The position numbers were made by a program, and so were the translations under genes. Positions 9,256 to 16,554 of a stretch of 64,000 nt of DNA are shown piece by piece. Where the stretch lies: contig NZ_CP108364.1 of the NCBI RefSeq assembly GCF_035946055.1, forward strand, positions 3,224,001 through 3,288,000. Reading direction: 5' to 3'. Every line of letters begins with the position of its first letter. Positions within the stretch are counted from its first letter, which is position 1. The notes beneath the pieces are model-generated. The model was not told the origin of the DNA. It made no database searches and saw only the letters and a list, made by a program, of their open reading frames with translations. Origin of the DNA: Streptomyces sp. NBC_01341 (GTDB lineage Bacteria > Actinomycetota > Actinomycetes > Streptomycetales > Streptomycetaceae).

Positions 9256-9292
9256 GGCCGGGTACCGGCCGGGGGCCGTGGCCTTCGGCCGG
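9256..9292. terminator. GC-rich hairpins between convergent genes
   Basis: GGCCGG-GTA-CCGGCC at 9256-9270 is followed by a second small stem around GGCC-TTC-GGCC at about 9280-9290. They lie between the permease stop (9238) and the hydrolase stop (9303). A bidirectional terminator is plausible, but no T-tract is present. Confidence 0.4.
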
Positions 9293-9302
9293 CCGGTGAC
9301 CT

Positions 9303-10187
9303 TCAGGGGCTGACGTGTTCCCGGACGTCCTCGGCGAGCTGTTCCAGGAACGGCTCCACCGCGCTCCGCCAGCCCTCCGGCTGGTCGTAGTGGACGAGGT
9401 GGCCCGCGTCCGCGACCTCCGCGTACTGCCCGCGCGGCAGGACGCGGACCATCTCCTGGGCCTCGGCCCTGCCGAGCTCTCCGTCGATGCCGCGCAGGAC
9501 CAGGGTGGGGCAGCGCACCTGGGCCAGTTCCTCCCAGTGGGCGTCGTAGACCCACGTGGCCCGTGACGTGAGCATCTGCTCCTGCGAGAACACCGGCCGC
9601 CAGCCGTCCTGGCTCTCCGCCATCACCTCGGCGAAGAACTCGCCCCGTGAGGGGTTGGGCCGCTCGACCCAGGGATCGTCCTCGCCGAACCATTTCCGCA
9701 CCTCGGCGAGGGTCGCGAAGGGCAGAGGCCAGGCGTTGAACCAGTCCTCCCACTCGCGCTGCGAGGCGGCCCCGAGCGCGGAGGCCCGCATGTCGCAGAT
9801 GATCAGGGCCTTGACCAGATCAGGGCGCTTCGCGGCGAGCTGCCAGGCGGTGAGCGCGCCCATCGAGTGCCCGATCAGGGTGACGGGGGCGAGACCGAGC
9901 TGCTCGATGGCGGCCTCGGCGTCGGCGACGTAGGCGTCCCGGGTGTACGGGCCGTCCGCCGGCTTGTCGCTGCGGCCGTGGCCCCGCTGGTCGAGACCGA
10001 CCGGACGGTGGCGTTCGGAGAGCCAGCGCGCGGTGGACGCCCAGTGCGCGGCCCGGCCCATCAGGCCGTGCAGCATTAAGATCCCGGCGCCGTGACCGGC
10101 CTCGCCTCGGCCTTTGGGCTGATCCGCGAACTCCCAGGCCGCGAGGCGTGCGCCGTCGGTTCCGGTCACGTCGATGCGCCGCACCAT
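9303..10187 (-). CDS. Alpha/beta-hydrolase
   Basis: A 294-residue cytoplasmic alpha/beta-fold hydrolase. The oxyanion/HG region is MLHGLMGRAAHW, the nucleophile elbow is GHSMGA, the acid is probably in LRGIDGELGR and the catalytic His is in DAGHLVHYDQPEGW. The family covers esterases, epoxide hydrolases and haloperoxidase-like enzymes, and the substrate cannot be told from sequence. I place the start at the ATG at 10187, behind AGAAGGGGG; an upstream in-frame start at 10220 is less likely. A LexA-like palindrome lies about 60 bp upstream (10245-10260), suggesting induction by DNA damage. Confidence 0.85.
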   Translation of the reverse strand: MVRRIDVTGTDGARLAAWEFADQPKGRGEAGHGAGILMLHGLMGRAAHWASTARWLSERHRPVGLDQRGHGRSDKPADGPYTRDAYVADAEAAIEQLGLAPVTLIGHSMGALTAWQLAAKRPDLVKALIICDMRASALGAASQREWEDWFNAWPLPFATLAEVRKWFGEDDPWVERPNPSRGEFFAEVMAESQDGWRPVFSQEQMLTSRATWVYDAHWEELAQVRCPTLVLRGIDGELGRAEAQEMVRVLPRGQYAEVADAGHLVHYDQPEGWRSAVEPFLEQLAEDVREHVSP

Positions 10188-10244
10188 AGGCTCTGGCACC
10201 CCCTTCTGGTCCTCGATCACCGTGTGGTCGTGTCCGCCAGGCTA

Positions 10245-10260
10245 TCGAACCTTTATTCGA
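10245..10260. promoter_or_regulatory. LexA (SOS) box-like palindrome
   Basis: TCGAAC-CTTT-ATTCGA matches the actinobacterial LexA operator TCGAAC-N4-GTTCGA at 11 of 12 defined positions. It lies 58-73 bases upstream of the hydrolase start at 10187, overlapping its likely core promoter. LexA control is inferred from the motif alone. Confidence 0.45.
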
Positions 10261-10428
10261 AAACTCGGGTTCGGCTCGCAACATCCCACGTTTGAGTGAC
10301 AGCAGTTCAGGATTGACGCCCGCCGCCCAGGGGAGATCTTCAGCGGGAAGCGGACCACTCGGGGACAGGGGTTCGCGGGGACTGACCTCGAGAGCTCGGG
10401 GCTCCAGGTCAGCGCAGGGGAGGACCGG

Positions 10429-10452
10429 CCCCGGCGCCCTTCGGCGCCGGGG
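10429..10452. terminator. Perfect 10-bp GC hairpin
   Basis: CCCCGGCGCC (10429-10438) and GGCGCCGGGG (10443-10452) pair perfectly around a CTTC tetraloop. It is 503 bases past the dmdR1 stop on that strand, so it might end a dmdR1 transcript with a long 3' UTR or an unannotated small RNA. Confidence 0.5.
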
Positions 10453-10954
10453 CCTTCCGCTGTTCCGGAACACCCGGGGCCGAGCCCCCACGGGCCTGCC
10501 GCGGCGGACCGCCCGGCCACCCGGGCCGCGCCACCACTCCACGGGACCAGCCCTTCCCGGACCGGCCGGAGGGCACCCGGGGCGGGGCTTGCCGTGCGGC
10601 ACGGCGGGCCCGGAAGGGCGCCGGGCCGGCTCGAAGGGATCAGCGGGTTCACGGAAGGGCCCGGCCGCCGGGCGACGCCCTGTACGACCGCCTGGGCATC
10701 GGGAAGTCCGGCCGGCGCCTCGCGGCGCACATGCCAGTGTGACGGGCGCATTCCCCGCTCCCTCCCCGACCGCGCGGCAGACTCCGCCGGCACCCTCAGG
10801 TCATATGCCTGGCCACAGCCTGGCACGCGTTTCGCCCGGGCGCTGCGATTCCGGGCGGAAAACAGAAAGCGGGCTTACCGGTTCACATCTGCACGTGCAT
10901 CCGCACCGGCGCCTGCATGTGCCGCCAGGCGACCGGTGCGCACGTCGACGCTGG

Positions 10955-11647
10955 TCAGCGCTTGGCGACGAAGACGTGGGAGGCGACTTCGGCATTCAGT
11001 TCGGCCGCCTCACCACTCGACCCGACCAGCACACCGCCGGCAGATTCGGTGACGCTGACGACGGAACCGGGCTGCACGCCCGCCCTCCGCAGCGTGTACA
11101 TCAGCTGGGCGTCCGTCTGGATCGGCTCACCGATCCGGCGGACCACCACGGTCTTGCCCTCCGCGCCGGGGTCGAGCTCGGACAGGCTGACCATGCCCTC
11201 GTCCAGGAACGGGTCCGCCTCGGCCTTCTCGCCCAGCTCCTCCAGGCCAGGGATCGGGTTTCCGTACGGGGACTCCGTCGGGTGGCGCAGCAGCTCCAGC
11301 ACGCGGCGCTCCACCGCCTCGCTCATCACGTGCTCCCAGCGGCACGCCTCGGCGTGGACCTGCTCCCACTCGAGGCCGATCACGTCGACGAGGAGACACT
11401 CGGCGAGACGGTGCTTGCGCATCACCCGCGTCGCCAGGCGGCGCCCTTCCTCCGTCAGTTCCAGATGACGGTCGCCCGCGACCTGGACCAGGCCGTCCCG
11501 CTCCATGCGCGCCACCGTCTGGCTGACCGTCGGACCGCTCTGGTCCAGCCGTTCGGCGATCCGGGCGCGCATCGGGACCACGCCTTCCTCTTCGAGCTCG
11601 AGGATGGTGCGGAGATACATCTCCGTTGTGTCGATCAGTCCGGACAT
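10955..11647 (-). CDS. dmdR1: DtxR/IdeR-family iron-dependent repressor DmdR1
   Basis: A 230-residue ferrous-iron-activated repressor of siderophore and iron-uptake genes in Streptomyces. The N-terminal winged HTH contains MRARIAERLDQSGPTVSQTV. The metal-binding and dimerisation region contains RWEHVMSEAVERRVLELL, and the C-terminal SH3-like domain contains VVVRRIGEPIQTDAQLM. Length and sequence match S. coelicolor DmdR1 as I recall it. The ATG at 11647 is preceded by GAGGGGCACGT at ideal spacing; an in-frame ATG at 11671 lacks this. It is divergent from the SIS-domain gene, and the intergenic region carries a DasR-like operator. A long open frame runs antisense across the whole gene (see findings). 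Confidence 0.95.
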   Translation of the reverse strand: MSGLIDTTEMYLRTILELEEEGVVPMRARIAERLDQSGPTVSQTVARMERDGLVQVAGDRHLELTEEGRRLATRVMRKHRLAECLLVDVIGLEWEQVHAEACRWEHVMSEAVERRVLELLRHPTESPYGNPIPGLEELGEKAEADPFLDEGMVSLSELDPGAEGKTVVVRRIGEPIQTDAQLMYTLRRAGVQPGSVVSVTESAGGVLVGSSGEAAELNAEVASHVFVAKR

Positions 11648-11769
11648 ACGTGCCCCTCGATGCTGTGACATGAAGTCGTCGTGCGATGGCCCTTACCAAT
11701 TCTGACGCATACCGCCGACAACCGTGCCCCGCCGTCGCAAGACCGTGCAGCGGACGGGCCCTGGCGCTA

Positions 11770-11793
11770 TTGACAGTCCACTGGTCCAGACCG
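11770..11793 (+). promoter_or_regulatory. TTGACA box with DasR-like (dre) operator in the promoter spacer
   Basis: A TTGACA -35 hexamer at 11770-11775 is followed at 11780-11792 by ACTGGTCCAGACC. That matches the left and central part of the DasR consensus (ACTGGTCTAGACCA-type palindrome) at 12 of 13 bases. It lies 63-75 bases before the SIS-domain gene start. DasR is the GlcNAc-responsive GntR repressor of Streptomyces, and binding here would occlude RNA polymerase. Confidence 0.6.
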
Positions 11794-11854
11794 CAACGTG
11801 ATCCGCGACACGGGCACCGCACGGACCCCACCCTCCGCTGGAAAGGCCTCCTCG

Positions 11855-12610
11855 ATGAGCGACAGCAAGCTCGCCGGTCAGTTCTTCGACGCAGCGATCG
11901 GCCTGCTGGAGCGGGTGCGTGACGAGGAGGCCGGAGCCGTCGCCGCCGCCGGTGCCGCGATCGCCGACACCGTCGCCTCGGGCGGCCGGCTCTTCGCCTT
12001 CGGTGCCGGGCACTCCTCGCTCGCCGCGCAGGACGTCGTCTACCGGGCGGGCGGACTCGCTCTGATGAACCTGCTCGCCGTGCCGGGCACGCTCGGGGTC
12101 GACGTCATGCCGGCCACGCTCGGCTCCGCGCTGGAGCGGGTCGACGGTCTGGCGAGCGCCGTGCTCGACTCCAGCCCCGCCCGGTCCGGCGACCTCCTCG
12201 TGATCATCTCCCTGTCCGGCCGCAACGCCCTGCCCGTGGAGATGGCCCAGAACGCCCGCGCGCTGGGGCTCACGGTCGTCGGCGTCACCTCCGTCGCCTA
12301 CACGACGGGCACGAAGTCGCGGCACGTCTCGGGCGGATTCCTGCGGGACCACTGCGACATCGTGCTCGACAGCAAGATCGCCATCGGTGACGCGGAGCTG
12401 ACGGCGGACGGCGTCGAGGCCCCCTTCGCGCCCGCGTCGACGGTCGTCACCAGCGCACTCATGCAGGCCATGATGGCCACCGCGGCAGAGCAGCTCGTCG
12501 CCCGGGGGATCGAGCCGCCGCTGCTGCGCTCCGGCAACGTCGACGGCGGACACGAGTGGAACGGCCGCGTGATGCGGGAGTACGGGGACCGGATCTTCTA
12601 CCGCCACTGA
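11855..12610 (+). CDS. nagS: SIS-domain sugar-phosphate protein (NagS/SCO4393-like)
   Basis: A 251-residue cytoplasmic protein with a sugar-isomerase (SIS) fold: GGRLFAFGAGHSSLAAQD, then SGDLLVIISLSGRNALPVEM and ALGLTVVGVTS. SIS proteins bind phosphosugars. From memory, the gene next to dmdR1 in S. coelicolor (SCO4393, NagS) acts on N-acetylglucosamine-6-phosphate and underlies aminosugar toxicity; I assign the name by this synteny plus the DasR-like operator upstream. I chose the ATG at 11855, which sits behind GGAAAGG. The frame is open to 11798, but that extension is not family-like. It is convergent with the PAS gene 28 bases downstream. Confidence 0.75.
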   Translation: MSDSKLAGQFFDAAIGLLERVRDEEAGAVAAAGAAIADTVASGGRLFAFGAGHSSLAAQDVVYRAGGLALMNLLAVPGTLGVDVMPATLGSALERVDGLASAVLDSSPARSGDLLVIISLSGRNALPVEMAQNARALGLTVVGVTSVAYTTGTKSRHVSGGFLRDHCDIVLDSKIAIGDAELTADGVEAPFAPASTVVTSALMQAMMATAAEQLVARGIEPPLLRSGNVDGGHEWNGRVMREYGDRIFYRH

Positions 12611-12638
12611 GACCCCGAGGCCCCTGGCCGCGTAAGGC

Positions 12639-14042
12639 CTACGGCGCTTCCAGGGCCGCCTCCGGCCCCGCCGTCAGCAGGGCCAGGTCCACGGCCGAGG
12701 CGACCCGCGCGGCCACGCTCTCCGCGTACATCACGTCCGGGCGCTCGAAGGCGCTGCGGTTCGCGGCGCGCAGGAACGTCACCACGCCCAGCGTCCGCCC
12801 CCGGCTCCGCAGCACCGCGCACAGGGCGTGCACCGAGTCGCGGGGCCAGCGGTGCTCCGCCGCCCACGACTCGCCCGCGCCGCCCGGCGCCGCGGCGCGG
12901 ACCGGCCCCGTGCGCTCCACCGCCTGAAGAGCGGGGTGCCCCGTCCCGTACCGCACCGGGATCGATCCGCCGGAGACGGGCAGGCACGGGCCGGGGGCGT
13001 CGGACGGTGTGGCGGCGGCCCGCACGAGCCGCTCCCCCGTCGCGTGGTCCTGCAGCAGGTCCACCACCACGTGGTCGGCGAATCCCGCCAGCGCGTAGTC
13101 CAGCGACGTGGTCGCCGCCTCCATCGGGTCCTCGCACTCGGCCGCCTGCCGGGCCGACCGGTGCAGCTGGTTCGCCCGGAACCGCACCCGGTCCGCCTCC
13201 TGCGCCGCGAGCTTCGACGCGGTGACGTCCCGGAACAGCCAGCCGACGCCGAGCGGCACGGGTTCCTCCGCCAGCGGCGAGGCCAGCCGCAGGAACCCGC
13301 TGCGCCAGCAGCGCCGCCGGTCGCCCTCCGCGGTCCGCAGCGTCACCCAGAGCTCGGCCGGGGAGGAGGGGGCGCCCTCGGCGAGGACGTGCTGCAGGGC
13401 GCCCTCCAGCTCCTCGACGCCCTGGACGACCAGTTCGCCCAGCGGACGTCCCAGCAGGGTGATGCGGCCGCCGCCCAGTGCCCGGGCCGCGTAGGCGTTG
13501 ACCACGGTGGGCCGCAGGTCCACGTCGACCAGGACCACGCCCCAGGACGCGTCCTCGAAGAGGGCCTCGCTGAGCGCGATGGACCGCTCCAGATCGATCT
13601 GCGCATGCACCTCGCTGAAGGCGCAGTAGACCCCGGCCGGCCGGCCGTCCTCGCCGCGCACCCGCGACGACTGGGTCCGCACGAGGACCCGCCCGCCGTC
13701 CTTGCGCAGCAGGGCGAACTCGTGGACCTGCCGTCCTGGGGCGTCCATGGCCGACATCAGGCGCTTCTGCACGTCGCCCGCGTCCGCGCTCCGCACGGCC
13801 CAGCCGGCGAATCCCCGCCGCCCGACGGCCTCGGCGGCGGACCAGCCGAGGATCCGCTCGGCCTCACGGTTCCAGTGGGTGACGGCGCCCTGCGCGTCGA
13901 AGGCGCACAGGGCGGCGTCCATGCCGTCGAGGAGCGCGGCGAGCAGTCGCGACCCGGGGATCGGCGCCACGGTGGGCTCCCGCTCCGGGTCCTCGTCGGG
14001 ACCGAGCGCGTCGGTGGTCCCGGTGCTCCTGGAAGCACTCAC
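12639..14042 (-). CDS. PAS/GAF sensory protein
   Basis: A 467-residue soluble signalling protein. It has an N-terminal PAS domain (AALLDGMDAALCAFDAQGAV, then HWNREAERILGWSAAEAVGR), a second PAS-like region near residues 150-260 and a C-terminal GAF-like domain (HALCAVLRSRGRTLGVVTFL). No kinase, phosphatase or output domain is present, so it may act as a stand-alone sensor partnering another protein. The GTG at 14042 is preceded by GGGAGGTGCG; a longer frame to 14084 has no such site. Its promoter region adjoins the divergent small-RNA promoter at 14197. Confidence 0.8.
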   Translation of the reverse strand: MSASRSTGTTDALGPDEDPEREPTVAPIPGSRLLAALLDGMDAALCAFDAQGAVTHWNREAERILGWSAAEAVGRRGFAGWAVRSADAGDVQKRLMSAMDAPGRQVHEFALLRKDGGRVLVRTQSSRVRGEDGRPAGVYCAFSEVHAQIDLERSIALSEALFEDASWGVVLVDVDLRPTVVNAYAARALGGGRITLLGRPLGELVVQGVEELEGALQHVLAEGAPSSPAELWVTLRTAEGDRRRCWRSGFLRLASPLAEEPVPLGVGWLFRDVTASKLAAQEADRVRFRANQLHRSARQAAECEDPMEAATTSLDYALAGFADHVVVDLLQDHATGERLVRAAATPSDAPGPCLPVSGGSIPVRYGTGHPALQAVERTGPVRAAAPGGAGESWAAEHRWPRDSVHALCAVLRSRGRTLGVVTFLRAANRSAFERPDVMYAESVAARVASAVDLALLTAGPEAALEAP

Positions 14043-14196
14043 TCCGCACCTCCCACAGGGCGTGTACCGCGCCGTGTTCCGCATTGCCGCACGTCAGACC
14101 ATTGAACTCGAACGTGAGCCACCACACAGCCACTTCCCGGAAATCGGGTGTCCACCGGCGACGCGGGGTGTACGGAGGAAGGCCCGGATAAATCGC

Positions 14197-14225
14197 TTGT
14201 GCGGCCGCGCGGAGGTTCCTAGGCT
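14197..14225 (+). promoter_or_regulatory. Predicted promoter of the small-RNA locus
   Basis: TTGTGC (14197-14202) and TAGGCT (14220-14225) are separated by exactly 17 bases, a good housekeeping-sigma promoter for Streptomyces. Transcription would start near 14232, about ten bases before the exceptional Shine-Dalgarno sequence. Confidence 0.55.
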
Positions 14226-14258
14226 GTGGGTACACGTTGAAAGGAGGTGATCCGAAAA

Positions 14259-14297
14259 GTGCAGTCTTATCGGATTCGTGAGGTGGCTGCGGGCTGA
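14259..14297 (+). CDS. 12-residue leader-type ORF with an extreme Shine-Dalgarno
   Basis: GTG start, 12 codons (VQSYRIREVAAG), TGA stop. The ribosome site GAAAGGAGGTGATCC (14239-14253) is complementary to the 16S 3' end over 15 bases and is spaced normally. The peptide resembles the first residues of MerR-like or excisionase-like DNA-binding proteins but stops immediately. It may be a leader peptide or simply a ribosome-loading site. No protein evidence is possible from sequence alone. Confidence 0.35.
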   Translation: MQSYRIREVAAG

Positions 14298-14360
14298 CAG
14301 CCCGTCGTCGCACACTGTGCACCTCGGCAGGGCTGTCTGCCGAAACCCAAGCAGTCACCG

Positions 14361-14425
14361 ACCCGCAGGCTCGCCGGTAAGTCCGGCCGGCTCCTCCGCA
14401 AGGAGGGACCAGAGCCTGCGGGTTT
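14361..14425 (+). terminator. Complex terminator with 12-bp outer stem
   Basis: ACCCGCAGGCTC (14361-14372) pairs perfectly with GAGCCTGCGGGT (14412-14423), followed by TTTC. Inside are two smaller hairpins, GCCGG-taagt-CCGGC and CCTCC-GCAA-GGAGG, the latter with a GNRA tetraloop. It could also stop pdxH transcription from the other strand. Confidence 0.7.
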
Positions 14426-14484
14426 CTGCGTTGCGGGTCCTGGCCCCGGCGCGGGAGCGCACTCAGGGGCTGGGCGAGCGCACC

Positions 14485-15195
14485 TCAGGGGCTGAGGCGC
14501 TCCACCCGCCATCCGGCGTCCTCGCGCACGTACCGCAGCCGGTCGTGCAGCCGGTTCGTGTGGCCCTGCCAGAACTCGATCGCGTCCGGTACGACGCGGA
14601 AACCGCCCCACTGCGGGGGCGCGGGGACCTTCTCGCCCTCGGGGTAGCGCGCGGCCAGCTCGTCGTACCGCTCGACGAGCTCCTGGCGGGAGCCGATCAC
14701 CGAGGACTGCTCGCTCGCCCAGGCGCCGAGCTGCGAGCCGTGCGGCCGGGTGCGGAAGTACGCGACGGTCTCCTCGCGGCCGACCCGGGCCGCGGTGCCG
14801 GTGACGACGACCTGGCGAGCCAGGGGGTGCCAGGGGAAGAGCAGCGAGACGTACGGGTTCGCGGTCAGCTCGCGGCCCTTGCGGGACCCGTAGTTGGTGA
14901 AGAAGACGAAGCCGCGGCCGTCGTACTGCTTCAGCAGCACCGTGCGGGAGGACGGCCTGCCGTCGGGGGTGGCGGTGGAGACGACCATCGCGTTCGGCTC
15001 GTGGAGCACACCGCCCCGGGCGACCTCGCTGAACCAGCGGGCGAACTGGTCCATGGGGTCGCCCGCGAGATCCTTCTCGGTGAAGTCCACGGAACGGTAC
15101 TGCTCGCGCATCACGGCCGGATCGGTGGTGCAATCGGAGGCAGAGGCGCGAGAGGAGGCGGAAGCGGAGGACGGAGTGGCATCAGCTGTGGGCAC
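14485..15195 (-). CDS. pdxH: Pyridoxamine 5'-phosphate oxidase
   Basis: An FMN enzyme that oxidises pyridoxine/pyridoxamine 5'-phosphate to pyridoxal 5'-phosphate. The 236 residues include an N-terminal Ser/Ala-rich extension of about 25 residues. Family signatures follow: [43 protein letters not shown] and the C-terminal [17 protein letters not shown]. The GTG at 15195 has AGGATGGCCCC in front; an ATG at 15111 would remove the extension. It is divergent from the citrate synthase gene. The next gene needing PLP in this window is serC, which is far away. Confidence 0.95.
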   Translation of the reverse strand: MPTADATPSSASASSRASASDCTTDPAVMREQYRSVDFTEKDLAGDPMDQFARWFSEVARGGVLHEPNAMVVSTATPDGRPSSRTVLLKQYDGRGFVFFTNYGSRKGRELTANPYVSLLFPWHPLARQVVVTGTAARVGREETVAYFRTRPHGSQLGAWASEQSSVIGSRQELVERYDELAARYPEGEKVPAPPQWGGFRVVPDAIEFWQGHTNRLHDRLRYVREDAGWRVERLSP

Positions 15196-15368
15196 GGGGC
15201 CATCCTGCCGCAGCGGGCCGGTGTTCCCGGCGGGCAGGGACGAGATCGCCGGAGGGCGGCCGCGAGGCTGTGCCGGACGTCACCCTTCCCCGCGTCGTGG
15301 GTACCCGCCAGTATCGTGGACAGGCCTTCGTGGCCGTCATACAGCCGCCGAGCCGAGGGAGCCGCCCG

Positions 15369-16478
15369 ATGTCCGACTTCGTACCCGGACTTGAAGGAGT
15401 CGTCGCGTTCGAGACGGAGATCGCCGAACCCGACAAGGAAGGCGGCTCGCTCCGTTACCGCGGCGTCGACATCGAAGACCTCGTCGGACACGTGTCGTTC
15501 GGCAACGTCTGGGGTCTGCTGGTCGACGGGGCGTTCAACCCCGGCCTGCCGCCCGCCGAGCCCTTCCCGATCCCGGTGCACTCCGGCGACATCCGCGTCG
15601 ACGTCCAGTCCGCGCTCGCCATGCTGGCCCCGGTCTGGGGTCTGAAACCGCTGCTCGACATCGACGAGGAGACCGCGCGCAACGACCTGGCGCGGGCGGC
15701 CGTGATGGCCCTGTCGTACGTGGCGCAGTCGGCCCGTGGCCAGGGCCTGCCGATGGTCCCGCAGAGCGAGATCGACAAGGCGGAGTCCGTGGTCGAGCGG
15801 TTCATGATCCGCTGGCGCGGGGAGCCGGACCCGAAGCACGTGAAGGCCGTCGACGCCTACTGGACGTCGGCCGCCGAACACGGCATGAACGCCTCGACGT
15901 TCACCGCCCGCGTCATCGCGTCCACGGGCGCCGACGTCTCGGCGGCGCTCTCCGGCGCGGTGGGCGCCATGTCGGGCCCCCTGCACGGCGGCGCCCCGTC
16001 CCGGGTCCTCGGCATGATCGAGGAGATCGAGCGGACCGGCGACGCCACGGCGTACGTGAAGCAGGCGCTGGACAAGGGCGAGCGCCTGATGGGCTTCGGT
16101 CACCGCGTGTACCGCGCCGAGGACCCGCGCGCCCGCGTGCTGCGCCGCACGGCGCGGGAGCTGGCCGCCCCGCGCTTCGAGGTGGCGGAGGCCCTGGAGA
16201 AGGCCGCCCTGGAGGAGCTCCACGCCCGCCGCCCGGACCGTGTCCTGGCGACGAACGTCGAGTTCTGGGCGGCGATCGTGCTGGACTTCGCCGAGGTCCC
16301 GGCGCACATGTTCACGTCGATGTTCAGCTGCGCCCGCACCGCGGGCTGGTCGGCGCACATCCTGGAGCAGAAGCGGACCGGCCGCCTGGTGCGCCCCTCG
16401 GCGACGTACGTCGGCCCGGGCACGCGCGATCCCCGCTCGATCCCGGGGTACGACCAGCTCGCGGACCTGGGGAACTGA
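15369..16478 (+). CDS. Citrate synthase (type II-like, second copy)
   Basis: Condenses acetyl-CoA and oxaloacetate, or 2-methylcitrate-type substrates. The 369-residue protein has the family motifs SGPLHGGAPSRVL, KGERLMGFGHRVYRAEDPRA with the catalytic His, and NVEFWAAIVLDFAEVPAHMF with the catalytic Asp. It is shorter than the main hexameric citrate synthases and resembles the archaeal/Gram-positive dimeric group, which also includes methylcitrate synthases. S. coelicolor carries a similar second copy near pdxH, as I recall. The start is the ATG at 15369. A 40-bp perfect palindrome ends the transcript. Confidence 0.92.
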   Translation: MSDFVPGLEGVVAFETEIAEPDKEGGSLRYRGVDIEDLVGHVSFGNVWGLLVDGAFNPGLPPAEPFPIPVHSGDIRVDVQSALAMLAPVWGLKPLLDIDEETARNDLARAAVMALSYVAQSARGQGLPMVPQSEIDKAESVVERFMIRWRGEPDPKHVKAVDAYWTSAAEHGMNASTFTARVIASTGADVSAALSGAVGAMSGPLHGGAPSRVLGMIEEIERTGDATAYVKQALDKGERLMGFGHRVYRAEDPRARVLRRTARELAAPRFEVAEALEKAALEELHARRPDRVLATNVEFWAAIVLDFAEVPAHMFTSMFSCARTAGWSAHILEQKRTGRLVRPSATYVGPGTRDPRSIPGYDQLADLGN

Positions 16479-16490
16479 CGGGAGAGGTGA

Positions 16491-16530
16491 GGCGGCGAGG
16501 GGTGCCACGGCCGTGGCACCCCTCGCCGCC
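16491..16530. terminator. 40-bp perfect palindrome terminator
   Basis: GGCGGCGAGGGGTGCCACGG (16491-16510) is followed directly by its exact reverse complement (16511-16530). It sits between the stops of the convergent citrate synthase and Ig-like genes, so it can stop transcription both ways. Confidence 0.85.
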
Positions 16531-16554
16531 CATTCAACGCCCGCCGGGCTGGGC

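Larger units (their letters stand above)
10188..10954. other. Long GC-rich region without a convincing gene
   Basis: About 770 bases between the divergent hydrolase start and the dmdR1 stop. Six-frame reading gives only Arg/Pro/Gly-rich open frames with no recognisable protein. It holds the LexA-like box, a perfect 10-bp hairpin at 10429-10452 and several shorter inverted repeats between 10480 and 10720. A structured RNA or the 3' part of an antisense gene to dmdR1 is possible. Confidence 0.6.
14232..14426 (+). ncRNA. Putative structured small RNA or orphan attenuator leader
   Basis: About 195 bases between a good promoter and a strong terminator, with no downstream gene on this strand (pdxH lies opposite). 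In order it contains a Shine-Dalgarno sequence complementary to 15 bases of the 16S rRNA 3' end, a 12-codon ORF whose stop lies inside a small hairpin (CGGGCT-GAC-AGCCCG), a second hairpin (14325-14342) and a three-way-junction terminator. GACAGCCC at 14296-14303 can instead pair with GGGCTGTC at 14330-14337, so two structures compete. I do not recognise a known RNA family. Confidence 0.45.

Noticed and set aside
10242-10826. 194-codon minus-strand frame upstream of the hydrolase
   Set aside because: Low-complexity Pro/Gly/Arg/Ser sequence with no recognisable domain or ribosome site, so it is treated as non-coding.
14239-14253. Possible 16S rRNA fragment
   Set aside because: The 15 bases are complementary to the 16S 3' end, not identical in sense, and no flanking rRNA sequence exists. 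It is an unusually long Shine-Dalgarno sequence.
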